This document shows positions 42,088 to 49,984 of a stretch of 56,750 nucleotides of DNA, in pieces. Position numbers and translations under genes: made by a program. Within the stretch, counting starts at the first letter, position 1, and every line of letters starts with the position of its first letter. Under the pieces are notes generated by a model that saw only the letters and a program-made list of their open reading frames with translations, had not been told where the DNA came from and made no database searches. Where the stretch lies: assembly GCA_910584285.1 (NCBI GenBank), contig CAJTYK010000009.1:1-56750 (forward strand), in the 5' to 3' direction. The stretch is from an uncultured Oscillospiraceae bacterium. GTDB taxonomy: Bacteria; Bacillota; Clostridia; Oscillospirales; Oscillospiraceae.

Positions 42088-42585
42088 GTGGTACGGCGCG
42101 TGTGGTCAAAGGAGGAGCTGGCCGACCTCTACCGGCGGCGCTTCGGCATGGTCTACCAGATCTGCCTGGTGCTGATGAAAAACGTGCCCGACGCGGAGGA
42201 CGCCGCCCAGACCGTCTTTCGCAAGGCCATGGAGCGGGCCGAGCCCTTCCGTGATCCGGAGCACGAGAAGGCGTGGCTCATTGTCACCGCCCGGAATGAG
42301 TGCAGAAACCAGCTCAAGCACTGGTGGCGCACCCGGCGGGCGGGCGAGGAGGCGCTGGAGTCCCTGGCCTGGGAGGATCCCAGGGACGGGAAGGTGTGGG
42401 AGCAGGTGGCGGCGCTGCCCCAGGCCCACCGGCTGGCGCTCTACCTCCACTATTACCAGGGTTATACCACCGGGGAGATGGCGGAGCTGCTGGGGGAAAA
42501 CCCCTCCACCGTCCGCTCCCGGCTGGTGCAGGCCCGGAAGCTGCTGAAATTAAAGCTGGAGGAGGAAGGCTATGGACAGGCGTGA
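42088..42585 (+). CDS. ECF-type RNA polymerase sigma factor
   Basis: 165 aa from GTG 42088; GAGAGGAGGTGA lies at the right distance, and an earlier in-frame GTG lies inside it. Sigma region 2 is visible (M-K-N-V-P-D-A-E-D-A-A-Q-T-V-F-R-K-A), a linker with W-W-R-T-R-R, then region 4 with Y-T-T-G-E-M-A-E-L-L-G and S-T-V-R-S-R-L-V-Q-A-R. It overlaps the membrane protein gene downstream by 14 bp, a sigma / anti-sigma arrangement. Confidence 0.9.
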   Translation: MVRRVWSKEELADLYRRRFGMVYQICLVLMKNVPDAEDAAQTVFRKAMERAEPFRDPEHEKAWLIVTARNECRNQLKHWWRTRRAGEEALESLAWEDPRDGKVWEQVAALPQAHRLALYLHYYQGYTTGEMAELLGENPSTVRSRLVQARKLLKLKLEEEGYGQA

Positions 42586-43711
42586 GTTGAATCGGATGTT
42601 TGACGCTCTGGCCCCCGCCCCCGGGCGGGAAGCGGAACTGCTGGACAGGCTCCTCCGGAACGACACAAGGAGGAGACGACCGATGAAAAACTGGAAACGA
42701 GTGGTTATCGGCGTGGCGGCCGCCGCCCTGCTGGTGACGGGGGCCGCTGCGGCCACGGTGACAGGGGTCAGCCAGCGGCTGCTGGCCTATCTCGGCGTGA
42801 CGCCGGAGGATTCCCAGGCCGCAGAGCTGCTGATCCCCGGAGCCATGGCGGTGGATATCACCAAGGAGGACAACGGGGCCGTGTTCCACGTGTCCCAGGT
42901 GCTGCGGGATCGCACCTCTATCATGGTGCTGGCCGACTTCACCGCCCCGGAGGGCGTCTCACTGTGGATGGGAGGGACGGACGATGAACCGCCGTTTATC
43001 GGATCCGAGAGCCTTTACGGCGGAGGCAACCACTACTTTATGGATGAAGCCGGGGAGAAAATCGACCTGGGCCTTTCCAGCGCCTATGACTATCGGTGGG
43101 AGTTTTTAGAGGATGACGACCCGATGGATAACCATGTGTCCGTCGTATTCCTTGTGAAGCTGCCCCAGGGCGATCTGATCTCCGGGAAGGCGGCCTCCAT
43201 GCGGATCCCCGTCGGCAGCCTGACCTACGCAACCGTGAATCAGGAGACGGGGCTGCCCCGCCGTATTGAGGTCTATCCCGGCCAGTGGAGCTGTGACGTC
43301 CCCCTGCCCCAGAAGGACATCGGCTGGAGCCAGCCGGCGGACGCTTTCGTGGGCCGGCTGGACGGGGCAGATATCACAATCAAGGGGGCCTACCTGTCCC
43401 CCGTGAACCTGCTGGTCACCGTTGGCCGGGAGGGCGGCGAGAAACTTTTCGGCGATGCGGAAGTGCGCTGGTGGTATCTGTTGAATCTCAGCGAGGATGA
43501 TATCATCCTCAAGGATAAGGATGGAAATCTCGTCCCCCTGGCCCCGGCCTATTTGGGCGGCGGGATCATCGGGGATGAGGAAGCCCTCTTGATGTACCGC
43601 CTGGCCGACGTCACCGATCCGGCCCGGCTTCAGGGAGGGAGCATCACCCTCAGCCTGGACTGCGGCGCCGTCACCCTTCCGCTGGATGATCTGGCTCCGG
43701 TGGAGCCGTAA
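42572..43711 (+). CDS. putative membrane anti-sigma factor (DUF4179/RsiV-like layout)
   Basis: 379 aa. A cytoplasmic N-terminal segment of about 45 residues (M-D-R-R-E-L-N-R-M-F-D) should contact the sigma factor. One membrane helix follows (about 46-63), then about 315 extracellular residues of beta-rich sequence with no catalytic motif. Gene order and overlap with the ECF sigma gene, and the topology, support an anti-sigma role. The extracellular part is presumably the sensor; its signal is unknown. It ends before a shared terminator. Confidence 0.72.
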   Translation: MDRRELNRMFDALAPAPGREAELLDRLLRNDTRRRRPMKNWKRVVIGVAAAALLVTGAAAATVTGVSQRLLAYLGVTPEDSQAAELLIPGAMAVDITKEDNGAVFHVSQVLRDRTSIMVLADFTAPEGVSLWMGGTDDEPPFIGSESLYGGGNHYFMDEAGEKIDLGLSSAYDYRWEFLEDDDPMDNHVSVVFLVKLPQGDLISGKAASMRIPVGSLTYATVNQETGLPRRIEVYPGQWSCDVPLPQKDIGWSQPADAFVGRLDGADITIKGAYLSPVNLLVTVGREGGEKLFGDAEVRWWYLLNLSEDDIILKDKDGNLVPLAPAYLGGGIIGDEEALLMYRLADVTDPARLQGGSITLSLDCGAVTLPLDDLAPVEP

Positions 43712-43726
43712 TACCGCAATAGAGAA

Positions 43727-43763
43727 GCAAAGCCCCGTCCCGGCGTCCGGGACGGGGCTTTGC
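43727..43763. terminator. bidirectional terminator, anti-sigma / nth
   Basis: Perfect 17-bp stem (GCAAAGCCCCGTCCCGG and complement) with a 3-nt loop, directly abutting the nth stop codon. Confidence 0.88.
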
Positions 43764-44408
43764 CTATGCCTTGAACTCCGTGTTGGCGTACTTGCACCAG
43801 GGGGCGCACACGCACTCGCCGCACTTGGCCTTCCGTGCCGTGCACACCGCCCGCCCGTGGAGCACCAGCCGGTGGCAGAAGTTGTTGGACTCCTCCGGCG
43901 GCAGGACGACCCGGAGCTGCTGCTCTACCTTGGCGGGGTCCTTGGTGCCGTCGGTTAAACCCATCCGGCCGGAGATGCGGATGCAGTGGGTGTCCGCCAC
44001 CACCACCCCGGGGGTGTTGTGTACGTCCCCTAAAATCAGGTTGGCCGTCTTGCGGCCCACCCCGGGCAGGCGCAGCAGATCTTCCATGGTGCCGGGGACT
44101 TTGCCGCCGTATTCACTCAGCAGCATCTGGGCGCACAGCACCAGATCCTTGCTCTTGGCCCGGAAGAAGCCGCAGGAGTGGATGTACTGGCCCACCTCGT
44201 CGATATCCGCCCAGGCGAAGCTCTCCAAGGTCGGGAACCGCTCAAAGAGGGCGGGGGTAACCATGTTCACCCGCTCGTCGGTACACTGGGCGGACAGCCG
44301 CACGGCGAACAGCAGCTCGTAGTCCTTTTTGTATTGCAGGGAGCAGATCCCGTCGGGGTACAGTTCCTTCAGGGCGTTGACAATGGCGATCACGCTTTTC
44401 TGTTCCAC
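43764..44408 (-). CDS. nth: endonuclease III (DNA glycosylase / AP lyase)
   Basis: 214 aa if translation starts at GTG 44408, which is placed 5-6 bases after GAGGTGAG; the in-frame GTG at 44417 lies inside that site. It has the HhH motif L-P-G-V-G-R-K-T-A-N with catalytic Lys, the catalytic Asp in V-V-A-D-T-H-C, and the Fe-S ligands C-x6-C-x2-C-x5-C in C-T-A-R-K-A-K-C-G-E-C. It removes oxidised pyrimidines from DNA. Full length. Confidence 0.94.
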   Translation of the reverse strand: MEQKSVIAIVNALKELYPDGICSLQYKKDYELLFAVRLSAQCTDERVNMVTPALFERFPTLESFAWADIDEVGQYIHSCGFFRAKSKDLVLCAQMLLSEYGGKVPGTMEDLLRLPGVGRKTANLILGDVHNTPGVVVADTHCIRISGRMGLTDGTKDPAKVEQQLRVVLPPEESNNFCHRLVLHGRAVCTARKAKCGECVCAPWCKYANTEFKA

Positions 44409-44480
44409 AAAACTCACCTCACTGGATAGGATACCATAAAATCCGTCAAAAAGCGAGACTGTTTTTTCAGGAGGTCACAG

Positions 44481-44509
44481 TTGTGCTTTTCCGGAAAACA
44501 TTGTATAAT
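44481..44509 (+). promoter_or_regulatory. promoter of glyA with TTTTCCGGAAAA palindrome in the spacer
   Basis: TTGTGC (44481-44486), 17 bp, TATAAT (44504-44509). A perfect 12-bp palindrome TTTTCCGGAAAA (44487-44498) abuts the -35. The roughly 75-nt leader contains a CGCCCC/GGGGCG hairpin. Confidence 0.7.
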
Positions 44510-44587
44510 ATCCCCAAGCGCCCCACAGCCGGGGCGGAGCTATGACAGTATGGTGGAGATCAAAATCTGGAAAGGCGGAAACACAAC

Positions 44588-45838
44588 ATGGTTTTAGAGT
44601 ATATGGACTTTGTGTCCAAGCAGGATCCCGAGCTGGGCGCGGCCATCCGGGCGGAGTATCAGCGCCAGTGCGACAACATTGAGCTCATCGCGTCGGAGAA
44701 CATCGTGTCCGAGGCGGTGCTGGCCGCCACGGGCAGCGTGCTCACCAACAAGTACGCCGAGGGCTACTCCGGCAAGCGGTATTACGGCGGCTGCCAGTGC
44801 GTTGACGTGGCGGAGAATCTGGCCATCCAGCGGGCCTGCAAGCTGTTCGGGGCCAAGTTCGCCAACGTCCAGCCCCACTCCGGCGCCCAGGCCAACTACG
44901 CGGTCTATATGGCCCTGTGCCAGCCCGGGGACACGGTGTTGGGCATGAACCTGGATCACGGCGGGCACCTCACCCACGGCAGCCCGGTAAACTTCTCCGG
45001 CAAATACTTCAAAATGGTGTCCTACGGCGTGAACGAGGAGACGGGCGTCATCGACTATGACGAGGTGGAGCGTATTGCCAAAGAATGCAAGCCCAAGATG
45101 ATCATCGCCGGCGCCTCCGCCTATCCCCGGGTCATCGACTTCCAGCGGTTCCGCCAGATCGCCGACGAGGTGGGGGCCTACCTCTGGGTGGACATGGCCC
45201 ACATCGCGGGGCTGGTGGCGGCGGGTCTGCACCCCTCCCCCATCCCCTACGCCCACGTCACCTCCACCACCACCCACAAGACCCTTCGGGGCCCCCGGGG
45301 CGGAATGCTGCTCACCAACGACGAGGAGCTGGCCAAGAAGCTGAACTCCGCCATCTTCCCCGGATCCCAGGGCGGCCCGCTGATGCACGTCATCGCCGCC
45401 AAGGCGGTGGCCCTGGGCGAGGCGCTGACCCCTGAGTTCAAGGTCTATCAGCAGCAGGTGGTGAAGAACTCCGCCGCCCTGGCCCAGGGGCTGGTGAAGC
45501 GGGGCATGAAGCTGGTGTCCGGCGGTACGGACAACCATCTGTCCCTCATCGACCTGCGGAACCTGGGCGAGCTCACCGGCAAGGAGCTGGAGCGCCGGCT
45601 GGACGAGGTCCGCATCACCGCCAACAAAAACAAGGTCCCCGGCGATCCCCGCTCCCCCTTCCAGACCAGCGGCCTGCGAGTGGGCAGCCCCGCCGTCACC
45701 AGCCGCGGCTTTGTGGAGGCCGACATGGACAAGGTGGCGGAGTATATCGCCCTGGCGGCCACCGACTTTGAGGCCAGGGCGGACGAGATCCGGGCCGGCG
45801 TGGCGGAGCTGACGGCGAAATATCCCATCTACCGCTGA
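44588..45838 (+). CDS. glyA: serine hydroxymethyltransferase
   Basis: 416 aa with AAAGGCGG upstream. It contains E-L-I-A-S-E-N, G-Y-S-G-K-R-Y-Y-G-G-C, and the PLP lysine in T-T-T-H-K-T-L-R-G-P-R-G-G near 231. Full length. It converts serine and THF to glycine and methylene-THF, supplying glycine to purD and one-carbon units to folD, purN and the AICAR transformylase. Confidence 0.96.
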   Translation: MVLEYMDFVSKQDPELGAAIRAEYQRQCDNIELIASENIVSEAVLAATGSVLTNKYAEGYSGKRYYGGCQCVDVAENLAIQRACKLFGAKFANVQPHSGAQANYAVYMALCQPGDTVLGMNLDHGGHLTHGSPVNFSGKYFKMVSYGVNEETGVIDYDEVERIAKECKPKMIIAGASAYPRVIDFQRFRQIADEVGAYLWVDMAHIAGLVAAGLHPSPIPYAHVTSTTTHKTLRGPRGGMLLTNDEELAKKLNSAIFPGSQGGPLMHVIAAKAVALGEALTPEFKVYQQQVVKNSAALAQGLVKRGMKLVSGGTDNHLSLIDLRNLGELTGKELERRLDEVRITANKNKVPGDPRSPFQTSGLRVGSPAVTSRGFVEADMDKVAEYIALAATDFEARADEIRAGVAELTAKYPIYR

Positions 45839-45876
45839 GCCGCGCCGCACATTTCAAACAGAAAGGGTGATCCAAT

Positions 45877-45915
45877 ATGAAGAAACAATGCGTATGGAGG
45901 GCCCGCAGAATCTGA
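45877..45915 (+). CDS. 12-codon leader ORF upstream of the GNAT gene
   Basis: ATG 45877 to TGA 45915 (peptide MKKQCVWRARRI), preceded by AAAGGGTGA. Its coding sequence contains TGGAGGG, which can pair with the CCCTCCA directly after its stop. Possible leader peptide of a translational attenuator; it could be a chance ORF. Confidence 0.38.
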   Translation: MKKQCVWRARRI

Positions 45916-45936
45916 CCCTCCAATCTAAAATGGAGG
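45895..45936 (+). promoter_or_regulatory. three-segment alternative pairing over the GNAT Shine-Dalgarno
   Basis: Segment 1 TGGAGGG (45895-45901), segment 2 CCCTCCA (45916-45922) and segment 3 TGGAGG (45931-45936, the GNAT Shine-Dalgarno). Pairings 1:2 (7 bp) and 2:3 (6 bp) exclude each other, so the ribosome-binding site can be open or closed. Confidence 0.5.
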
Positions 45937-45945
45937 CAGACAAAT

Positions 45946-46437
45946 ATGGTCAAGCAACCTGATGTGCGCGAGGATTACTCTGACGTGCTGATCTCGGACT
46001 TTGCCGATCCGGTATTTCAGGCGGCGTTTCGGCAGTATTTCGCGGAGATTGGAATCAAGGTAAAGGATTGGGACGGGCTGTTCCAAGAGATGAACCGGGG
46101 GGACGACGGCGAGAAAAACGCGGCCTATGTGAGGCTGTCGGCAAATGGCGGCGCCATCGGCTTCCTCCTGTTCCTCCCCATCCGCTTTACAAGCTGGTTT
46201 TTTGAGGAGACCTGTGGCTTTATCCGGGAGTTCTGGGTGGCGGATGAATTCAGGGGCAAGGGGCACGGCTCGGAGCTGATCGCCCTGGCGGAACGGTATT
46301 TTCTGGAGCACGGCATTACCACCAGCATTCTGACAACAGATACAGCCAGACGCTTTTATGAGCGGCATGGCTATCGGAAGGCGGCTGGGTGCAAAGCCAA
46401 GAATAAAGATGAGGTTTTTGTCAAACGGCTGAAATAG
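45946..46437 (+). CDS. GNAT-family N-acetyltransferase
   Basis: 163 aa. The acetyl-CoA binding A-motif appears as R-E-F-W-V-A-D-E-F-R-G-K-G-H-G-S-E-L (Q/RxxGxG/A type) near residues 95-112, and the B-motif as A-R-R-F-Y-E-R-H-G-Y-R-K near 137. The substrate cannot be predicted. It lies 107 bp after glyA with a short leader ORF and switch-like hairpins in the gap, suggesting translational control. Confidence 0.85.
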   Translation: MVKQPDVREDYSDVLISDFADPVFQAAFRQYFAEIGIKVKDWDGLFQEMNRGDDGEKNAAYVRLSANGGAIGFLLFLPIRFTSWFFEETCGFIREFWVADEFRGKGHGSELIALAERYFLEHGITTSILTTDTARRFYERHGYRKAAGCKAKNKDEVFVKRLK

Positions 46438-46465
46438 GGCAGTCAGCCGAAAAGGAGGGCATGGA

Positions 46466-46933
46466 ATGAGGCTCAATTTCAAGCAGCGTTTTTTCTCCTG
46501 GCTGGACAGCTACGACATCTATGACGAAGAAGGCACCACCGTATTCACCGTGGAGGGCAAGCTGAGCTGGGGCCACTGCTTGCACATCAACGACGCCTAT
46601 GGGAATCACATCGGCACCCTTCAAGAGAAGATCTTCACCTTCCTGCCCCAGTTTGAAATCTATATTCAGGATCAGTATGTGGGCTGCATCAAAAAGGAGT
46701 TTTCCTTTTTCAAGCCCCAATTTACCATCGACTTCAACGGCTGGCAGGTGGACGGGGCCTGGATGGAGTGGGACTACGCCATCTGGGATGGGCAGCGGCA
46801 GGTGGCCTCCATCTCCAAGGAGCTGTTCCACCTGACTGACACCTATCTTATCGACGTGGCCGACCCTGGGGATGCGCTGGGAGCACTGCTGGTGGTGCTG
46901 GCCATCGACGCGGAGAAGTGCTCCCGGAGCTGA
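46466..46933 (+). CDS. LURP-one-related (YxjI-like) family protein
   Basis: 155 aa with AAAGGAGGG upstream. It begins L-N-F-K-Q-R-F-F-S-W-L-D-S-Y-D-I-Y-D, then V-E-G-K-L-S-W-G-H and repeated beta-strand segments, the LOR/YxjI pattern (a tubby-like beta barrel with a central helix). Function is unknown in bacteria, possibly membrane-lipid associated. Not obviously coupled to its neighbours, though the gaps are short. Confidence 0.78.
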   Translation: MRLNFKQRFFSWLDSYDIYDEEGTTVFTVEGKLSWGHCLHINDAYGNHIGTLQEKIFTFLPQFEIYIQDQYVGCIKKEFSFFKPQFTIDFNGWQVDGAWMEWDYAIWDGQRQVASISKELFHLTDTYLIDVADPGDALGALLVVLAIDAEKCSRS

Positions 46934-46937
46934 GAAC

Positions 46938-47183
46938 ATGGACGATCTTCAGAGTATCCCCGGTGTGGGCAAAAATATGGCCGCCCACCTGAACGCCCTG
47001 GGCATTGAACGGGTGGCCGATCTGAAGGGCAAGGATCCGGAGACGCTGTACCGGCAGGAATGCCTCATGCAGGGCTGCACGGTGGATCGCTGTGTGCTGT
47101 ATGTGTATCGCCTGGCTGTGACCTGGGCGGAGGGCCGGATCGAGACTCCGGAGCAGCGCAAGTGGTGGAACTGGAAAGACTGA
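46938..47183 (+). CDS. helix-hairpin-helix (Cdd1-like) small protein
   Basis: 81 aa from ATG 46938, starting 4 bp after the preceding stop. I-P-G-V-G-K-N-M-A-A-H-L-N-A-L-G-I is a helix-hairpin-helix DNA-binding motif, followed by the conserved Y-R-Q-E-C-L-M-Q-G-C-T-V-D-R-C of the 'pathogenicity locus' Cdd1 family. Function unknown; DNA-binding or repair is likely from the HhH. The Shine-Dalgarno is weak, so coupling to the upstream gene is likely. Confidence 0.78.
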   Translation: MDDLQSIPGVGKNMAAHLNALGIERVADLKGKDPETLYRQECLMQGCTVDRCVLYVYRLAVTWAEGRIETPEQRKWWNWKD

Positions 47184-47233
47184 ATCAGCGCCCTGGCAGA
47201 GCCCTGCCGGGGCGCTGATGTTTGAAAACCGCC

Positions 47234-47262
47234 TTGCGAACATCTGTATAATATGGTATAAT
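47234..47262 (+). promoter_or_regulatory. promoter of the rarA operon
   Basis: TTGCGA (47234-47239), 17 bp, TATAAT (47257-47262). A second TATAAT ten bases upstream lacks a properly spaced -35. Confidence 0.7.
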
Positions 47263-47292
47263 CGGAACCACACAAGAAGGGAGGGGACGTCC

Positions 47293-48576
47293 ATGTACCA
47301 ACCGCTCGCCGACCGCATCCGGCCCCAGACCTTGGACGAGGTGCTGGGCCAGAGCCACATTCTGGGCCAGAACGGCCTGCTGCGCCGGGTCATCGACAGC
47401 GGGAAGATCCCCAATATGGTGTTCTACGGCCCCTCCGGCACGGGTAAGACCACCGTGGCCAACATCATCGCCCAGCGGTCGGGCCGCGCCCTGCGCCGGC
47501 TTAACGCCACCACCGCCTCCCTGGCAGACATCCGGGACGTGATGGAGCAGGTGGGCACCCTGCTGGCCCCCAACGGGGTGCTGCTCTACCTGGACGAGAT
47601 CCAGTACTTCAACAAGAAACAGCAGCAGTCCCTGCTGGAGTTCATAGAGAACGGCAAGATCACCCTCATCGCCTCCACTACGGAAAACCCCTACTTCACC
47701 ATTTTCAACGCCATCCTGTCCCGCTCCACGGTGTTTGAGTTCAAGATGCTGACGGCGGACGACCTCCTGCCGGCGGTGGACAGGGGAATTGCTTTACAGG
47801 CTCAAGAGCTTGGTGTGGAGGCAAGATGCGAGGACGGGGTGCGGGAGCATTTGGCCGCCTCCTGCGGCGGGGACGTCCGCAAGGCCCTCAACGCCGTGGA
47901 GCTGCTGATGACCGCCAGCCGGATCCAGGACGGCGTCCTCACCATCACCCTGGACGACGCCAAGCTGGTGGCCCAGCGCTCCGCCATGCGGTACGACCGG
48001 GACGGGGACGACCATTTCGACATCGCCTCTGCCCTGATGAAGTCCCTGCGGGGCTCCGACCCGGACGCGGCGCTGCACTACCTGGCCCGCCTGCTGGAAG
48101 CGGGGGATATGCTCACCGCCATCCGGCGCCTCCTGTGCTCCGCCAGCGAGGATATCGGCATGGCCTATCCCCAGGCGGCGGCCATTGTGAAGTCCTGCGT
48201 GGACAGCGCCCTCCAACTGGGCCTGCCGGAGGCCAAGCTGCCCCTGGCCCAGGCGGCCATCCTACTGGCCACTGCCCCCAAGTCCAACAGCGTGTGCGCC
48301 GCCATCGACGCCGCCCTGGCCGACGTGCGGGCGGGGCGCACCGGGGACTATCCTCGGCATTTGCAGAACGTCCACGCCGACGGCGCAGGCTTTGAGCGGG
48401 AGCAGGGCTACCTCTATCCTCACCAGTTCCCAGGGCATTGGGTGGAGCAGCAGTACCTGCCCGACGCCATCAAAGACCACGTATACTATATGTACGGCCC
48501 CAACAAGACGGAGCAGGCCGCCAAGGCGTACTGGGACAAAATTAAGGGCGGACAGCCGGAAAAGGGGGGCGAATGA
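47293..48576 (+). CDS. rarA: replication-associated recombination protein A (AAA ATPase)
   Basis: 427 aa from ATG 47293, GGGAGGGG upstream. It begins P-L-A-D-R-I-R-P-Q-T-L-D-E-V-L-G-Q, then Walker A G-P-S-G-T-G-K-T (46-53), Walker B L-Y-L-D-E-I-Q, the sensor region S-T-T-E-N-P, and the C-terminal H-A-D-G-A-G tetramerisation part typical of RarA/MgsA. It acts at stalled replication forks. Followed 1 bp later by the DUF951 gene. Confidence 0.94.
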   Translation: MYQPLADRIRPQTLDEVLGQSHILGQNGLLRRVIDSGKIPNMVFYGPSGTGKTTVANIIAQRSGRALRRLNATTASLADIRDVMEQVGTLLAPNGVLLYLDEIQYFNKKQQQSLLEFIENGKITLIASTTENPYFTIFNAILSRSTVFEFKMLTADDLLPAVDRGIALQAQELGVEARCEDGVREHLAASCGGDVRKALNAVELLMTASRIQDGVLTITLDDAKLVAQRSAMRYDRDGDDHFDIASALMKSLRGSDPDAALHYLARLLEAGDMLTAIRRLLCSASEDIGMAYPQAAAIVKSCVDSALQLGLPEAKLPLAQAAILLATAPKSNSVCAAIDAALADVRAGRTGDYPRHLQNVHADGAGFEREQGYLYPHQFPGHWVEQQYLPDAIKDHVYYMYGPNKTEQAAKAYWDKIKGGQPEKGGE

Positions 48577-48577
48577 G

Positions 48578-48775
48578 ATGCCCATGGATATCCACGTCGG
48601 CGACGTTTTAGAGCTAAAAAAGGCCCACCCCTGCGGCAGCAAGGAGTGGACGGTGCTGCGGGTGGGCATGGATTTCAAGCTGAAGTGCCGGGGCTGCGGC
48701 CACGAGGTCATGACCCCCCGGGCCAAGGCGGAGAAGTCCGTTAAAAAAGTGAAGCGGGAGGGCGAGGCCCTATGA
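48578..48775 (+). CDS. DUF951-family small protein
   Basis: 65 aa with AAAGGGGGG upstream. It contains V-L-E-L-K-K-A-H-P-C-G-S-K-E-W and the C-R-G-C pair with M-T-P-R-A-K, characteristic of DUF951, a short, probably zinc-binding and nucleic-acid associated Firmicutes family. Its stop overlaps the hisC start (ATGA). Function unknown. Confidence 0.85.
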   Translation: MPMDIHVGDVLELKKAHPCGSKEWTVLRVGMDFKLKCRGCGHEVMTPRAKAEKSVKKVKREGEAL

Positions 48776-49827
48776 ACCCATATTGGAGCAGGCGCATCCG
48801 GGACATCGTGCCCTACACCCCGGGGGAGCAGCCCAAGGACAGGCAGTTCATCAAGCTGAACACCAACGAGTGCCCCTATCCCCCCTCCCCCGCCGCCCTT
48901 GCGGCTATCAAGCAGGCGGCGGGAGACAGCCTGCGGCTCTACCCAGATCCGGAGTGCGCGGATCTGCGCTCCGCCATCGCAGAGCGGGAGAGGCTGAGCC
49001 CGGATCAGGTGTTCTGCGGCAACGGCTCGGATGAGATCCTGGCCTTTGCCTTCCAGGCGTTTTTTGACCCGGAGCGGGAGGTGGTGTTCCCCCGGATCAC
49101 CTACAGCTTCTACCCCGTCTACACCGATTTCTTCGGCCTAAAGCGGCGGGAGGTTCCCATGAACCCGGACTTCTCGGATCCCGTTGACCTGCTGTGCGGG
49201 AACAACGGCGGGGTGGTGCTGGCCAACCCCAACGCCCCCACCGGGATCGCTGTGGGGCTGGACACGGTGGAAAAGCTCCTCCAGGCCAACCCGGACGTGG
49301 TGGTGATTGTGGACGAGGCCTACATCGACTTCGGCGCGGACAGCGCCGTGGAGCTGATTGGCCGCTACCCCAACCTGCTGGTGATCCAAACCACCTCCAA
49401 GTCCCGGGCGCTGGCGGGTCTGCGGGTGGGCTGGGCCATGGGAAATCCGGGGCTCATTGACGGCCTGCGCTGCGTGCGGGACTCCATCAACTCTTACACC
49501 GTTGACCGGCTGGCCCAGGTGGGTGCTGCGGCGGCCATCCGGGACGAGGGGTACTTCCAGTCCATCCGCCGCCGGGTGATGGACACCCGGGCTTGGACGG
49601 AAAGGGCCTTAAAGGAGAAAGGCTTTACTGTTCTTCCCTCCCAGGCCAACTTTGTGTTTGCCCGCCATCCGGCTCGCGGCGGCAGGGAACTGCTGGACGG
49701 CTTGCGGGCCAGGGGAATCCTGGTGCGCTGGTGGCCCATCCCGGAGATCGAACACTGGCTGCGTATCAGCATCGGCACAGATGAGGACATGGCGGCGCTG
49801 GCGGCGGCGCTGGACAAGTTTATCTAA
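48772..49827 (+). CDS. hisC: histidinol-phosphate aminotransferase family enzyme
   Basis: 351 aa, overlapping the DUF951 gene by 4 bp. A fold-type I aminotransferase with N-T-N-E-C-P-Y-P-P-S, G-N-G-S-D-E, A-N-P-N-A-P-T-G and the PLP lysine in T-S-K-S-R-A-L-A-G-L-R near 210, all matching HisC. No other his gene is in the window, so it may serve aromatic or other amino acids instead of, or besides, histidine. Closed by a strong terminator. Confidence 0.85.
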   Translation: MNPYWSRRIRDIVPYTPGEQPKDRQFIKLNTNECPYPPSPAALAAIKQAAGDSLRLYPDPECADLRSAIAERERLSPDQVFCGNGSDEILAFAFQAFFDPEREVVFPRITYSFYPVYTDFFGLKRREVPMNPDFSDPVDLLCGNNGGVVLANPNAPTGIAVGLDTVEKLLQANPDVVVIVDEAYIDFGADSAVELIGRYPNLLVIQTTSKSRALAGLRVGWAMGNPGLIDGLRCVRDSINSYTVDRLAQVGAAAAIRDEGYFQSIRRRVMDTRAWTERALKEKGFTVLPSQANFVFARHPARGGRELLDGLRARGILVRWWPIPEIEHWLRISIGTDEDMAALAAALDKFI

Positions 49828-49840
49828 TGATAGAAGCGTG

Positions 49841-49876
49841 AAAACGCCCCGGCCTTAGAACAGGCCGGGGCGTTTT
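49841..49876 (+). terminator. terminator after hisC
   Basis: Perfect 14-bp stem AAAACGCCCCGGCC with its complement and an 8-nt loop, ending in TTTT. Confidence 0.9.
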
Positions 49877-49919
49877 CACACTCTTGCGGGACAGGGGTAT
49901 TTTCCGCCGTTCCCTCCCT

Positions 49920-49952
49920 TTGACTTTTTTTGAGGCTGGGGCGGGCTATAAT
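49920..49952 (+). promoter_or_regulatory. candidate spoIIGA promoter with long spacer
   Basis: TTGACT (49920-49925) and TATAAT (49947-49952) are separated by 21 bp. The B. subtilis spoIIG promoter, a Spo0A-activated sigma-A promoter, also has an over-long spacer. No convincing 0A box (TGTCGAA) is seen. Confidence 0.45.
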
Positions 49953-49984
49953 GGTGGACAGACTTATGAGAGGAGGCCCGCCCC

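Noticed and set aside
44418..44587. THF or glycine riboswitch upstream of glyA
   Set aside because: The leader shows a promoter, a palindrome and one small hairpin but none of the conserved aptamer segments.
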